Assembly: GCF_005938745.2 (NCBI RefSeq)
Contig: NZ_VCBX02000001.1
Location: forward strand, 2,514,001 to 2,578,000
DNA length: 64,000 bases
Direction: 5' to 3'
Origin: Rhodococcus sp. KBS0724
GTDB taxonomy: Bacteria > Actinomycetota > Actinomycetes > Mycobacteriales > Mycobacteriaceae
The position numbers and the translations under genes are program-made. The notes beneath the pieces are model-generated. The model made no database searches. It saw only the letters and a program-made list of their open reading frames with translations, and was not told the DNA's origin. Below are positions 50,332 through 60,197 of this stretch, in pieces. Position 1 is the stretch's first letter. Every line of letters begins with the position of its first letter.

Positions 50332-51870
50332 GTGTCGAATCAGAACGCGGTAGAGACGAAGACGGATGTAGTGCTCGTGGGTGCGGGCATCATGAGTGCC
50401 ACGCTTGGTGCCTTGTTGCGCCAGCTGCAGCCGGACTGGTCGATTTCGACCTTCGAGAGGCTCGACGCCGTCGCAGCCGAGAGCAGCGACCCGTGGAATA
50501 ACGCGGGAACCGGTCACTCCGCGCTCTGTGAGCTCAATTACACCCCCGAGAACTCGGACGGCACGGTCGACATCAAGAAGGCCGTCAACGTCAACGAGCA
50601 GTTCCAGGTGTCCCGTCAGTTCTGGGCACACGCTGTCGAGCAGGGCGTGTTGACGCAGCCCAAGGAATTCATCAACCCCATCGCACACGTGAGCTTCGTT
50701 CACGGCGAGGCCAACGCCAAGTACCTGCGTGCTCGCTACGACGCACTTGCCGGCCACCCGCTCTTCCGCGGCATGGAGTACATCGACGATCCGGCCGAGT
50801 TCACCAAGCGCCTGCCGCTGATGGCAAAGGGCCGCGACTTCTCGGATCCCATCGCCCTCAACTGGAGCCAGGACGGCACCGACGTCGACTTCGGAGCGCT
50901 CACCAAGCAGCTCGTCGGCTACATCGGCAAGACCGGCGGCAACATGTACTTCGGTCACGAGGTCACCAACCTCACGCAGAACTCCGACAAGACGTGGACC
51001 GTCAAGGTCACCAACCGTCGCACCGGTGAAAAGCGCGTCGTGCGTTCACGATTCGTCTTCGTCGGCGCCGGTGGTGGCGCTCTGCATCTGCTGCAGAAGT
51101 CGGGCATCAAGGAAGCCAAGGGCTTCGGCGGATTCCCCGTCAGCGGCGCGTTCCTGCGGTGCACCAACCCCGACTTGATCGACCAGCACAGCGCCAAGGT
51201 CTACGGCAAAGCTGCCGTCGGCGCTCCGCCCATGTCGGTTCCGCACCTCGACACGCGTGTCATCGGCAACAAGCCGGGCCTGCTGTTCGGACCGTACGCC
51301 GGCTGGTCACCCAAGTTCCTCAAGCAGGGTCGTGTCACGGACCTGCCCGGTTCGGTCAAGCCCAACAACATCCTCTCGATGCTCGGCGTCGGCGTCAGCG
51401 AACTCGGCCTGGTCAAGTACCTGGTCAGCGAGCTCACCAAGAGTGAAACCGGACGTATCTGGGATCTGCGTGAATTTGCACCCAAGGCCGAGACCAAGGA
51501 CTGGGAGCTCATCACCGCAGGTCAGCGCGTCCAGGTGATTCGCCGGGCCAAGGGCAAGGGCGGCGTCCTCGAATTCGGTACCGCTGTCGTGGCTGCCGAG
51601 GACGGCTCGATCGCCGGCCTGCTCGGTGCCTCTCCCGGCGCGTCGACGGCTGTTCCCGCGATGCTCGACGTCCTCGAGCGCTGCTTCCCGACCGAATTCC
51701 AGGGCTGGAAGGGCAAGCTGCGCGAGATGGTTCCGTCCATCGGCGTCAAGCTCACCGACAACGAGGGACTTTTCAACCAGGTCTGGGATTGGTCCTCGAA
51801 GGTGCTCGAGCTCGATTCCGCGTCATCAACTGTTTCCCTTCCGGTCGCGGAAACCGCTGCAACTGTGTGA
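50332..51870 (+). CDS. mqo: Malate:quinone oxidoreductase
   Basis: The 512-aa FAD-dependent, membrane-associated TCA enzyme passes electrons from malate to the quinone pool. It has the FAD-binding [16 protein letters not shown], the family motif [18 protein letters not shown], and [13 protein letters not shown]. The GTG at 50332 gives [10 protein letters not shown]. It is divergent from the hydrolase-mtr operon and followed by a GNAT gene 11 bp later. Confidence 0.95.
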   Translation: MSNQNAVETKTDVVLVGAGIMSATLGALLRQLQPDWSISTFERLDAVAAESSDPWNNAGTGHSALCELNYTPENSDGTVDIKKAVNVNEQFQVSRQFWAHAVEQGVLTQPKEFINPIAHVSFVHGEANAKYLRARYDALAGHPLFRGMEYIDDPAEFTKRLPLMAKGRDFSDPIALNWSQDGTDVDFGALTKQLVGYIGKTGGNMYFGHEVTNLTQNSDKTWTVKVTNRRTGEKRVVRSRFVFVGAGGGALHLLQKSGIKEAKGFGGFPVSGAFLRCTNPDLIDQHSAKVYGKAAVGAPPMSVPHLDTRVIGNKPGLLFGPYAGWSPKFLKQGRVTDLPGSVKPNNILSMLGVGVSELGLVKYLVSELTKSETGRIWDLREFAPKAETKDWELITAGQRVQVIRRAKGKGGVLEFGTAVVAAEDGSIAGLLGASPGASTAVPAMLDVLERCFPTEFQGWKGKLREMVPSIGVKLTDNEGLFNQVWDWSSKVLELDSASSTVSLPVAETAATV

Positions 51871-51881
51871 TAGTCGCACCC

Positions 51882-52358
51882 ATGACGGCAACAGCAGCAT
51901 TGAAGCGTTCATGGGCACTCGACCTCGACAACAAGACTTTCTACGAGTTGTTGAAGCTTCGGGTAGAAGTATTTGTCGTCGAGCAGGCCTGCCCGTACCC
52001 CGAGTTGGACGGGCGGGACCTGCTGACGGAAACCCGCCACTTCTGGCTGGAGCAGGACGGCGAAGTGGTGTGCACACTCCGCCTCCTCGAAGAGCACGAC
52101 GACGGTAAGAAGAGCTTCCGCATCGGTCGACTCTGCACGTCGCACGCGGCACGCGGACAGGGCCACACGACGCGATTGTTGCAAGCTGCACTGGCAGAAG
52201 TGGGCGAGGCGCCGTGCCGCATCAATGCCCAGACCTATCTGGTCGACATGTACAGCAAGCACGGCTTCAAGGCTGACGGCGAAGAGTTTGTCGAGGACGG
52301 TATTCCGCACACCCCGATGCGCCGCGGTGGCGGCGAGCCGTTCGTGCTGGCCAGCTGA
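51882..52358 (+). CDS. GNAT-family N-acetyltransferase (ElaA-like)
   Basis: The 158-aa protein has KLRVEVFVVEQACPYPELDG, typical of ElaA, and an acetyl-CoA pocket at CTSHAARGQGHTTRLLQAAL. The ATG at 51882 gives MTATAALKRSW. It is cotranscribed with mqo and ends at a terminator. The substrate is unknown. Confidence 0.9.
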   Translation: MTATAALKRSWALDLDNKTFYELLKLRVEVFVVEQACPYPELDGRDLLTETRHFWLEQDGEVVCTLRLLEEHDDGKKSFRIGRLCTSHAARGQGHTTRLLQAALAEVGEAPCRINAQTYLVDMYSKHGFKADGEEFVEDGIPHTPMRRGGGEPFVLAS

Positions 52359-52378
52359 ATCATTGATGCACTAGACCC

Positions 52379-52416
52379 AGTCGGCTCACACAATTGTGGG
52401 CCGACTAGGGTTTTTT
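52379..52416 (+). terminator. Terminator of the mqo-GNAT operon
   Basis: AGTCGGC at 52379-52385 pairs with GCCGACT at 52400-52406, with an inner CACAATTGTG palindrome. A T6 tract (52411-52416) follows. It isolates the riboswitch-controlled operon from upstream transcription. Confidence 0.82.
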
Positions 52417-52421
52417 CGATA

Positions 52422-52515
52422 CCGAATGCTCGCGGGGAAGTCCTGTTCGATTCAGGTGCGGTCCCGCCACTGTAAAGATCTCCCGAGATCTCAGCCAGAT
52501 TGCCGCGACATTCGG
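52422..52515 (+). promoter_or_regulatory. Cobalamin (B12) riboswitch
   Basis: The conserved core GGTCCCGCCACTGTAA lies at 52460-52475, and a B12-box-like GCCAGATTGCC follows near 52494. The P1 stem is CCGAATG (52422-52428) with CATTCGG (52509-52515). A small hairpin TCTCGG/CCGAGA at 52528-52547 lies directly before the GGTGGAGGG ribosome-binding site, so control is probably at translation start. It should turn down the operon beginning at 52565 when adenosylcobalamin is plentiful. Confidence 0.9.
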
Positions 52516-52564
52516 ATGAAGCCAAGTTCTCGGCGAGGAAACCGAGAGGTGGAGGGATGTCGAC

Positions 52565-54505
52565 GTGCGGGTAGAAGACGATCAGGCGGCGGTGGCGGGT
52601 TTCCCGTTCAGCGCGGTGGTGGGCCAGGACCAACTGCGGTTGGCGTTGATCCTCTGCGCGGTACACCCCGGAATCGGTGGCGTACTGGTTCGCGGCGAAA
52701 AGGGCACGGCAAAATCCACCGTCGTGCGCGCCTTGACGGCTTTGCTGCCGGCCGTCGACGACGCCGGTGTGAGACGTCCCGCCAGGCTGGTCGAACTGCC
52801 CGTCGGGGCAACGGAAGACCGTGTCATCGGCTCGATCGACCTCGAAAAGGTATTGCGCGACGGTGAGCGCGCCTTCCAGCCCGGACTGCTGGCCGCGGCG
52901 CATCAGGGTGTTCTGTACGTCGACGAGGTGAACCTTCTCCACGATCATCTGGTTGACGTTCTTCTCGACGCAGCCGCGATGGGTCGAGTGCATGTCGAGC
53001 GGGACGGGATTTCGCACTCACACGCCGCGAAGTTCGTCCTCGTCGGAACGATGAATCCCGAAGAGGGAGAACTGCGTCCACAGCTCCTGGATCGTTTTGG
53101 TCTTGCAGTGGACGTGTCCGCATCTCGCGACGTGGATGTGCGGATGGAGGTAGTGCGCCGACGCCTCGACTACGAACGCGATCCGCAGGCGTTTGCCGAC
53201 CGCTACGCCCCGGCCGATCAGGAATTGGCCGCCGAAATCCTTTCTGCGCGTATCCGACTGGAGGACGTGGAGCTGAGCAACCGAGAACTGCGGCGGATTG
53301 CGTCGTTGTGCGCGTCCTTCGACGTCGACGGTATGCGCGCCGATCTTGTCCTCGCGCGTACTGCTACCGCTCATGCTGCGTGGCGTGGTGGGACCGAGGT
53401 CACCGAGGAAGACGTACGAGTCGCGGCGGAATTGACTCTGCCGCATCGCCGCCGACGCGATCCCTTCGACGAGCCGGGCCTCGATCAGCAGCAACTCGAC
53501 GATGCGATGCATCGGGCCGACGAGGATGCTCGGGCCGGCGAGCCGGAACCGCCCGAGAATCCTGAGCCCGAATCAGGCAGCGGCGAACCCGAGGGCGGCG
53601 AACCCGAAGACGGGGGCCCGGATGACGACGGCCCGGACGATGACGGGCCGCAGGATGATCCGGACGGTCCGGGTGGGGGAGTGCGCGCCACCGATCGGCC
53701 GTCCGCCCCGCCGAGTAGCCAGTTCAAGGCCAAACTTCTCGAAGTTCCCGGCGTCGGGGAAGGTGCGCCCGGCCGGCGTTCACGATCCACGTCGTCACGT
53801 GGACGCGTCGTGCGGTCGACCACCGATCGCGGGCACGGTCTGCACCTGACGAGCACAGTGTTTGCCGCTGCGGAATCGCAGGTTGCGCGTGGCCGCACGG
53901 CGGGCCGTCTGCGATTGGCGCCGGCTGATCTGCGCGGCGCCATTCGTGAAGGGCGCGAAGGCAATCTGATCGTGTTCGTGGTGGACGCGTCGGGGTCGAT
54001 GGCGGCGCGCGACCGACTTTCCGCGGTGACCGGCGCCGTGGTCTCGCTGCTCCGCGACGCCTATCAGCGCCGCGACAAGGTGGCCGTCATCACCGTCCGG
54101 GGCCGCGAAGCCGAACTGGTTCTGCCGCCGACGTCATCCGTGGACATCGCGGTTCGCCGGTTGCAATCCATGCGAACCGGTGGCAAATCGCCACTCGCAG
54201 AAGGATTCTTGCGTGCCCGTGAGGTGATTCTGCGCGAACGGCTCCGGGATCCGCAGCGCCGCGCACTCATGGTTGCGTTGACCGACGGCCGTGCCACCGG
54301 CGGCAAGGACGCGCTGCACCGCGCGCGTGTCGCCGCGCACCTGCTCGCCGACGCATCGGTTGCCTCGATCGTGGTGGACTGCGAAACCGGGCTTGTCCGT
54401 TTGGGATTGGCCGCAGAATTGGCCCGAGAACTACGAGGCGGATGCGTCCGTCTTGCCGAATTGTCAGCGCAGCAGGTCGCGGGTGTCGTCCGCGCCGCAG
54501 CCTAA
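52565..54505 (+). CDS. Magnesium/cobalt chelatase-like protein, fused ChlI-ChlD type
   Basis: The 646-aa protein has an N-terminal AAA+ domain (Walker [10 protein letters not shown], Walker [11 protein letters not shown], then [12 protein letters not shown]), a linker very rich in Pro, Gly, Asp and Glu (about residues 310-375), and a C-terminal VWA domain with MIDAS VDASGS. This is the BchI/BchD pair in one chain, as in Rv2850c. Being under a B12 riboswitch and first of a cob operon, it probably energises cobalt insertion with a CobN partner encoded elsewhere. GTG start 10 bases after GGAGGG. Confidence 0.88.
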   Translation: MRVEDDQAAVAGFPFSAVVGQDQLRLALILCAVHPGIGGVLVRGEKGTAKSTVVRALTALLPAVDDAGVRRPARLVELPVGATEDRVIGSIDLEKVLRDGERAFQPGLLAAAHQGVLYVDEVNLLHDHLVDVLLDAAAMGRVHVERDGISHSHAAKFVLVGTMNPEEGELRPQLLDRFGLAVDVSASRDVDVRMEVVRRRLDYERDPQAFADRYAPADQELAAEILSARIRLEDVELSNRELRRIASLCASFDVDGMRADLVLARTATAHAAWRGGTEVTEEDVRVAAELTLPHRRRRDPFDEPGLDQQQLDDAMHRADEDARAGEPEPPENPEPESGSGEPEGGEPEDGGPDDDGPDDDGPQDDPDGPGGGVRATDRPSAPPSSQFKAKLLEVPGVGEGAPGRRSRSTSSRGRVVRSTTDRGHGLHLTSTVFAAAESQVARGRTAGRLRLAPADLRGAIREGREGNLIVFVVDASGSMAARDRLSAVTGAVVSLLRDAYQRRDKVAVITVRGREAELVLPPTSSVDIAVRRLQSMRTGGKSPLAEGFLRAREVILRERLRDPQRRALMVALTDGRATGGKDALHRARVAAHLLADASVASIVVDCETGLVRLGLAAELARELRGGCVRLAELSAQQVAGVVRAAA

Positions 54506-54528
54506 CGTTTTCATTTCAGGAGATCACC

Positions 54529-55143
54529 ATGCCTAAAGGCGTTCCCGATACTGTTCCCGACGACGGCTTGACCACACGCCAGCGTCGTAACGCGCCGGTG
54601 CTTGCCGTCCACACCGGACCTGGCAAGGGCAAGTCCACCGCCGCGTTCGGGATGGCACTGCGCGCCTGGAACCAGGGATTCGACATCGGCGTCTTCCAGT
54701 TCGTGAAGAGCGCAAAGTGGAAAGTCGGCGAAGAAGCCGCGTTCCGCGCACTCGGAAACCTGCACGACGAGAGTGGCGTCGGTGGCCCGGTGCAGTGGCA
54801 CAAGATGGGAGAGGGCTGGTCCTGGACTCGTAAGGCCGGCAGCGAGGAAGATCACGCCGCTGCTGCAGCGGAGGGATGGCAGGAGATCGCCAGGCGCCTC
54901 GCCGACGAAACGCACCGCTTCTACGTCCTCGACGAGTTCACCTACCCGCTCAAGTGGGGATGGGTCGACGTCGACGAGGTTGTGCAGACGTTGCGCGATC
55001 GACCGGGAAATCAGCATGTGGTGATCACCGGGCGGGACGCGCCGCAGGCGTTGATCGACGCAGCCGACCTGGTGACCGAGATGACCAAGATCAAGCACCC
55101 GATGGACGCCGGCCGAAAGGGCCAGCGAGGCATCGAATGGTGA
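54529..55143 (+). CDS. cobO: Cob(I)yrinic acid a,c-diamide adenosyltransferase
   Basis: The 204-aa enzyme adds the adenosyl group to cobalt in corrinoids. It has the P-loop GPGKGKST, the BtuR-family FYVLDEFTYPLKWGWVD and VITGRDAPQALIDAADLVTE. The ATG at 54529 has CAGGAG upstream. The stop overlaps the cobB start. Confidence 0.94.
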   Translation: MPKGVPDTVPDDGLTTRQRRNAPVLAVHTGPGKGKSTAAFGMALRAWNQGFDIGVFQFVKSAKWKVGEEAAFRALGNLHDESGVGGPVQWHKMGEGWSWTRKAGSEEDHAAAAAEGWQEIARRLADETHRFYVLDEFTYPLKWGWVDVDEVVQTLRDRPGNQHVVITGRDAPQALIDAADLVTEMTKIKHPMDAGRKGQRGIEW

Positions 55144-56513
55144 GTTCGTCCACGCCGGCCGTAGTTATCGCCGCACCCGCATCGGGTAGCGGAAAGACCA
55201 CGGTGGCAACGGGGCTGATCGGTGCTCTCCGGCGCTCCGGTAGCAGTGTGGCACCGTTCAAGGTGGGCCCGGATTACATCGACCCCGGCTATCACGGACT
55301 CGCGGCGGGAAGGCCGGGACGTAATCTCGACACGGTCCTTGTCGGCGAAGAACGCATAGCGCCGCTCTATCAGCACGGCACCGCCGACTGCGATATCGCC
55401 GTGGTCGAAGGCGTCATGGGCCTGTTCGACGGCAAGATCGACGAAGCCAATGTGCAGGCATCGGCGGAAGGGTCGACGGCGCAGGTGGCCGCGGTTCTGG
55501 GCGCACCGGTTGTTCTGGTCATCGACGCCCGCGGCCACAGTCAGAGCCTGGCCGCTGTGTTGCACGGATTTGCCACCTACGACTCGAGCGTGCGGATCGG
55601 CGGCGTCATCCTCAACCGCGTCGGCAGTGCCCGGCACGAGCAGGTTCTGCGCCACGCGTGCGACAAGGTCGGGATACCGGTACTCGGAGTTGTGCCGCGC
55701 CTGGCCGAGTTGGAGGTGCCGTCACGTCACCTGGGGTTGATCCCGGCTGCCGAGCACGGCACCGCGGCAGTCGCCGCGGTAGACGCGATGTCGGAGTTGA
55801 TCGCAACTCACGTCGATCTCAGCTCCGTGCGCGCTCTGGCCGCGTCGAATGTTGGTGCACCTGCCTGGAATCCGGTGCAGGAGGTGGGGGAGCGTCCCGG
55901 CTCGCGGCCTGTGGTGGCGATGGCGGGCGGACCGGCTTTCACCTTCGGATACGCCGAACATCGTGAGCTTCTCACCGCCGCCGGCGCGGATGTGCAGGTA
56001 TTCGATCCGCTGCGCGACGAATTGCCCTCCGGTACTGCCGCTTTGGTACTTCCCGGCGGATTTCCGGAGGAGCATGCTGTTGACCTGGCGTCGAACACTG
56101 CTCTGCTGGCGCAAGTACGAGAATTGGCTGACGGCGGTGCGCCCATCCACGCGGAGTGCGCCGGACTGCTCTACCTCGCCCGCAGCCTCGACGGTCATGC
56201 GATGGCCGGAGTTGTCGGCGTCGACGCAGTTTTCGGGAAACGACTCACACTCGGCTATCGCGAAGCGGTGGCGTTGAGTGACTCGAGCCTTTTCGAGGCG
56301 GGTTCGCGTGTCGCCGGACACGAATTTCACCGCACCTCTCTCGTCAGTGCCGACGCCGACGGATGCGCGAGCGCGTGGGGTTGGCGACCGTGGGACGGCG
56401 GCGCAGTGCGCGAGGGATTTGTTCGCGGCGGAGTTCACGCGTCGTATCTCCACACGCATCCGGCCGGCCGGCCGAGTTCGATTGCCACTTTTGTCGAGGC
56501 TGCTCGTGCCTGA
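55137..56513 (+). CDS. cobB: Cobyrinic acid a,c-diamide synthase
   Basis: The 458-aa glutamine amidotransferase amidates the a and c carboxylates of cobyrinate. The N-terminal domain has the P-loop APASGSGKTT. The C-terminal glutaminase has LPGGFPEEHA, the Cys nucleophile in HAECAGLLYL, and GHEFHRTS. The start may be ATG 55137 or GTG 55140; both overlap cobO. Confidence 0.94.
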   Translation: MVSSSTPAVVIAAPASGSGKTTVATGLIGALRRSGSSVAPFKVGPDYIDPGYHGLAAGRPGRNLDTVLVGEERIAPLYQHGTADCDIAVVEGVMGLFDGKIDEANVQASAEGSTAQVAAVLGAPVVLVIDARGHSQSLAAVLHGFATYDSSVRIGGVILNRVGSARHEQVLRHACDKVGIPVLGVVPRLAELEVPSRHLGLIPAAEHGTAAVAAVDAMSELIATHVDLSSVRALAASNVGAPAWNPVQEVGERPGSRPVVAMAGGPAFTFGYAEHRELLTAAGADVQVFDPLRDELPSGTAALVLPGGFPEEHAVDLASNTALLAQVRELADGGAPIHAECAGLLYLARSLDGHAMAGVVGVDAVFGKRLTLGYREAVALSDSSLFEAGSRVAGHEFHRTSLVSADADGCASAWGWRPWDGGAVREGFVRGGVHASYLHTHPAGRPSSIATFVEAARA

Positions 56514-56910
56514 GGTATACGTCGGCGTCGGATTCACGACGTCGGCCACCGCTGCCGAGATCGTCGACGCCGTGCGAGGCGCCGCGCCGCAGGACTCGAC
56601 AGTCGTTGGCCTTGCCACTTCCGTCGGGAGAGCCTGCGCCCCGGCACTGATCGATGCCGCGAAGATCCTTGCAGTCGACGTCACGGCGTATACCGCGGAA
56701 GAACTTGCAGCCGTGCCCGTGCCGTCACCGTCATCGCGCGTCCACCAGGCTGTGGGTACCGCCAGCGTTGCGGAGGCGGCAGCGATCCTGGCATCCGGTC
56801 ACGGACCTCTGGCGGTGGGTAAGACCTCGACCGGTGCGGTGACCGTCGCCGTGGCCAGTAAAGTTCCCCCAGCGAGCACAAAGATCGACGATGAAATGGA
56901 GTGCGAGTGA
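56506..56910 (+). CDS. CobE/CbiG-C-like cobalamin biosynthesis protein
   Basis: The 134-aa protein has VYVGVGFTTSATAAEIVDAV and YTAEELAAV, features of the CobE family and of the C-terminal domain of CbiG. It overlaps cobB by 8 bp and ends in a GTGA overlap with the next gene, so it is translationally coupled to both. CobE is needed for corrin formation in aerobic B12 makers, though its chemistry is unclear. Confidence 0.75.
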   Translation: MPEVYVGVGFTTSATAAEIVDAVRGAAPQDSTVVGLATSVGRACAPALIDAAKILAVDVTAYTAEELAAVPVPSPSSRVHQAVGTASVAEAAAILASGHGPLAVGKTSTGAVTVAVASKVPPASTKIDDEMECE

Positions 56911-58133
56911 GCGAGCCCACCGCAGACGAGACCAACTACCTGGTCGGACTCAACCTGACCGATCGACGCGTTGTCGTATTCGGCGGCGGGACGGTCGCTC
57001 AGCGCCGCCTCGGCCTGCTGGTCGCGTCGGGCGCAGCAGTTCACGTGATCAGTCGTGAGGTCACGCCGGCAGTCGAGGGCATGGCAACGGCAGGACAGAT
57101 CACAGTCGAGCTGCGTCCGTACCAGGAAGGTGACCTCGAGGGTGCCTGGTACGCCATCGCGTCGACCGACGAGCCCGAAACCAACGCGGCAATCGTCGCG
57201 GAGGCCGAGCGTCGTCGCATCTTCTGTGTGCGCGCCGACAACGCCAAGCACGGCACCGCCGTCACGCCCGCCAGCGCCGAGTACGACGGTATGAGCATCG
57301 GCATCCTGGCCGGCGGCGATCATCGTCGTTCGGCAGCCGTCCGTACCGCCGTGGTCGAAGGACTGCAGTCCGGTGTCCTCGCGGATACGGCAGAACCGGC
57401 AGCGCCCGGCGTGGCACTGGTCGGCGGTGGCCCCGGCGACCCGGATCTGATCACCGTGCGCGGTCGACGATTGCTGGCCCGCGCCGACGTTGTTGTTGCC
57501 GATCGCCTGGCGCCGCCGGAGTTGCTGGCCGAGCTCGGACCCGACGTCGAGGTCATCGACGCCGCGAAGATTCCGTACGGCCGGGCCATGGCACAGGAAG
57601 CCATCAACGCGGCGCTGATCGACAACGCGAAGGCCGGAAAGTTTGTCGTGCGGCTCAAGGGCGGCGACCCTTACGTCTTCGGTCGTGGCTACGAAGAACT
57701 CGAGGCGTGTGCCGCAGCGGGTGTGCCGGTGACGGTAGTGCCCGGAATCACGAGCGCGATTTCCGTGCCGTCGGCAGCCGGTATTCCCGTCACGCATCGC
57801 GGTGTCACTCACGAGTTTGTCGTCGTGAGTGGGCACGTTGCTCCCGATCATCCGGATTCGCTGGTCGACTGGTCGGCTTTGGCGAAGCTGCGCGGCACGA
57901 TCGTGCTGCTCATGGCCGTCGAACGCATCGATCAGTTCGCGGCTGCACTCATCGAAGGTGGGCGAGCCGCGAGCACTCCGGTCACTGTGATCCAGGAGGG
58001 CACACTGCGTACGCAACGTGAGGTGCGGGCCGATCTGGCGACCGTCGCTCAGCGCGTCAAGGATGAAGAGATCAAGCCTCCGGCCATCATCGTGATCGGA
58101 CCGGTGGCGGGCTTTTCCGTCAACGCTGGGTAA
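56907..58133 (+). CDS. cysG: Siroheme synthase/uroporphyrinogen-III C-methyltransferase fusion
   Basis: In the 408-aa protein, the N-terminal half is a precorrin-2 dehydrogenase-like domain (VVVFGGGTVAQRRLGLL; CVRADNAKHG). The C-terminal half is an SUMT methyltransferase (VGGGPGDPDLITVRGRRLL, VRLKGGDPYVFGRGYEE, ITSAISVPSAAGIPVTHRG). It makes precorrin-2, the branch point to siroheme and B12. The preferred start is GTG 56907, with GTG 56901 as an alternative. Confidence 0.93.
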   Translation: MSEPTADETNYLVGLNLTDRRVVVFGGGTVAQRRLGLLVASGAAVHVISREVTPAVEGMATAGQITVELRPYQEGDLEGAWYAIASTDEPETNAAIVAEAERRRIFCVRADNAKHGTAVTPASAEYDGMSIGILAGGDHRRSAAVRTAVVEGLQSGVLADTAEPAAPGVALVGGGPGDPDLITVRGRRLLARADVVVADRLAPPELLAELGPDVEVIDAAKIPYGRAMAQEAINAALIDNAKAGKFVVRLKGGDPYVFGRGYEELEACAAAGVPVTVVPGITSAISVPSAAGIPVTHRGVTHEFVVVSGHVAPDHPDSLVDWSALAKLRGTIVLLMAVERIDQFAAALIEGGRAASTPVTVIQEGTLRTQREVRADLATVAQRVKDEEIKPPAIIVIGPVAGFSVNAG

Positions 58134-58144
58134 CGTGAAGTCTT

Positions 58145-59656
58145 GTGTCTGATTCCCCAAAATCTGAAACCGCTCAGTCCGCGGCCCCAGCGGTCAATGC
58201 TCCGGTAGCGACCCGAGTCATCGGTCTCGCCATTATCGTCCTGAGCGGTTTGCAGATGATGGTGGTGCTCGACGGCACCGTCGCCAACCTTGCGCTCGCG
58301 CCACTGCAAGCTGATCTCGGGCTCAGTGACAGCGGCCGAAACTGGGTGCTGACGTCGTATGCCCTGGCGTTCGGCGGGCTCATGTTGCTCGGTGGCCGAC
58401 TCGGTGACGCGTACGGCCGCAAGAAAATGTTCATCGCGGGCGTCTCGCTGTTCACCGTCGCGTCGCTGCTGTGCGGCCTGGCGCTCAACGAGGGCATGCT
58501 GATCGCGGCGCGGGCGCTGCAAGGAGTTGGCGCGGCCGTCGCATCGCCGACGGCCTTTGCCCTGGTTGCCACGACGTTTGCGGCCGGACCGGCGAGAAAT
58601 CAGGCCATCGCAATTTTTGCCGCGATGACGGGCGTCGGATCGATTGCCGGACTGATCATCGGTGGTGCGCTCACCGAGGTGTCCTGGCGATTGATCTTCC
58701 TCATCAACGTTCCTATCGGAATCGTGCTCGTGGGTATGGCATTTCGAGCACTGCGCGAAACAACGCAGACTCGACTCGCTCTGGATGTGCCCGGCGCGAT
58801 TCTTGCCACGCTCGGCTGCACCGGCATTGTTTTTGCATTGACCGAAGGCCCGGAAATGGGCTGGGGGAGCGTCGCCGTTATCGGTGCGTTGGTTGCCGGA
58901 CTGATCGCTCTCGGAGCGTTTCTGTTCGTGGAACGCACCGCCCGGAATCCGTTGCTCCCGTTCTCGTTGTTCGCCGACCGGAACCGCGTTGCGACGTTCC
59001 TGGCGATCTTCTTCGTCGGTGGCGCGATGTTCAGCATGACCGCGTTTGTTGCGCTCTTCGTGCAGGACATCATGGAGTACTCGCCGCTGCGCGCAGGTTT
59101 GGCATTCATCCCGTTTGCCATCGGTTTGGGCGCGGCAGCAACTGTCGCGTCGAAGCTGGCGGTCCGTGTTCAACCCCGATGGCTCGTGCTGACCGGTGTA
59201 CTGATCATGATCGTCGGACTTCTCTACGGCTCCACCCTCGACTCCAGTTCCACGTACCTTGCCAATCTTTTTGTCCCCGTCATCGGCATCGGATTCGGTA
59301 TCGGACTGGCGATGGTGCCGCTGCCGCTGTGCGCGATCGCCGGCGTTCCCGAGACGGAGATCGGCCCGTTGACGGCCATCTCCCAAGTTGCTCAGACGCT
59401 CGGCGGCCCGCTCGCGCTGTCGGTCATCGGCGCGATGGCGACGTCGAAAACTCTCTCGCTCGGCGGCATTTCGGGTAAGGCAGCCGATATGAATCCGACC
59501 CAGTTGATCGCCCTCGGCGAGGGATACACCTTTGCTCTTGTCGGCTGCGCGATCTGCGCGGTTCTCGCCGGCATTGCGGCCGTGTGCATCAGATTCACCC
59601 CCGCCCAGGTGGCCCAGGCGCAGGCTGCGGAGAAGGCAGCTCAGGGAATCAGCTGA
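58145..59656 (+). CDS. efpA: EfpA-type MFS transporter (DHA2 family)
   Basis: The 503-aa protein has 14 predicted helices, LDGTVANLALAPLQADLGL in helix 1, GGRLGDAYGRKKMF (motif A) and the QMMVVLDG segment typical of EfpA. In mycobacteria EfpA is a proposed lipid or drug exporter. It lies 11 bp after cysG, as in M. tuberculosis, and precedes a hairpin. Confidence 0.9.
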   Translation: MSDSPKSETAQSAAPAVNAPVATRVIGLAIIVLSGLQMMVVLDGTVANLALAPLQADLGLSDSGRNWVLTSYALAFGGLMLLGGRLGDAYGRKKMFIAGVSLFTVASLLCGLALNEGMLIAARALQGVGAAVASPTAFALVATTFAAGPARNQAIAIFAAMTGVGSIAGLIIGGALTEVSWRLIFLINVPIGIVLVGMAFRALRETTQTRLALDVPGAILATLGCTGIVFALTEGPEMGWGSVAVIGALVAGLIALGAFLFVERTARNPLLPFSLFADRNRVATFLAIFFVGGAMFSMTAFVALFVQDIMEYSPLRAGLAFIPFAIGLGAAATVASKLAVRVQPRWLVLTGVLIMIVGLLYGSTLDSSSTYLANLFVPVIGIGFGIGLAMVPLPLCAIAGVPETEIGPLTAISQVAQTLGGPLALSVIGAMATSKTLSLGGISGKAADMNPTQLIALGEGYTFALVGCAICAVLAGIAAVCIRFTPAQVAQAQAAEKAAQGIS

Positions 59657-59670
59657 TCAGCCCTGTTTTT
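59642..59670 (+). terminator. Likely terminator after efpA
   Basis: CAGGG at 59642-59646 pairs with CCCTG at 59661-59665. An inner ATCAGCTGAT palindrome and a T5 tract (59666-59670) follow the pattern of an intrinsic terminator. The efpA stop codon lies within the hairpin. Confidence 0.55.
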
Positions 59671-59733
59671 GTGCGTCGCGTCTGGATACGATCTAACTGA
59701 GGGCCGAGCTTCCCGACGGATCGGAGTGCCGTG

Positions 59734-60162
59734 ATGCGGATCGCGGATATCTTGCGCAACAAGGGCAACAGCATCGTCACCATCAACGCTCATACCACCG
59801 TCAACGCGTTGCTGTGCGATCTTGCCCGCCACAACATCGGTGCCATGGTCGTCCTCGACGGTGACGCTGTTGTCGGAATCATCTCCGAGCGCGATGTCGT
59901 GCGGCGCTTGCATGAGCGGGGTCCTGAACTGCTGGCCATCGAAGTGTCCGAGGTGATGACAGCGCTGATGTACACGTGCGTGCCGGCTGATTCCGTGGAC
60001 AGCATCGCCGCGATCATGACCGAACGACGCATCCGCCACCTGCCGGTCATCGAAGACGGGGAGCTGCTGGGAATCGTCAGCATCGGCGACGTCGTCAAGA
60101 GTCGGATCGACGAGTTGCAAAGCGAGCGCGATCACCTCGAGTCGTACATCGACCAGGGCTGA
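59734..60162 (+). CDS. CBS-domain pair protein
   Basis: The 142-aa protein is two tandem CBS domains: [20 protein letters not shown]...[13 protein letters not shown] and [21 protein letters not shown]...[14 protein letters not shown]. Such stand-alone proteins bind adenine nucleotides and sense energy state. ATG 59734 follows GTG 59731; either could be used. It is 35 bp before selO. Confidence 0.9.
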   Translation: MRIADILRNKGNSIVTINAHTTVNALLCDLARHNIGAMVVLDGDAVVGIISERDVVRRLHERGPELLAIEVSEVMTALMYTCVPADSVDSIAAIMTERRIRHLPVIEDGELLGIVSIGDVVKSRIDELQSERDHLESYIDQG

Positions 60163-60197
60163 TCGAGGGGTTGTCTCACGGTGACTACTCTCGTGTG

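Noticed and set aside
53581..53690. Repetitive Gly/Glu/Asp/Pro-coding stretch as a possible independent repeat element
   Set aside because: It is the in-frame acidic linker between the AAA+ and VWA domains of the chelatase-like protein, as usual in this family.
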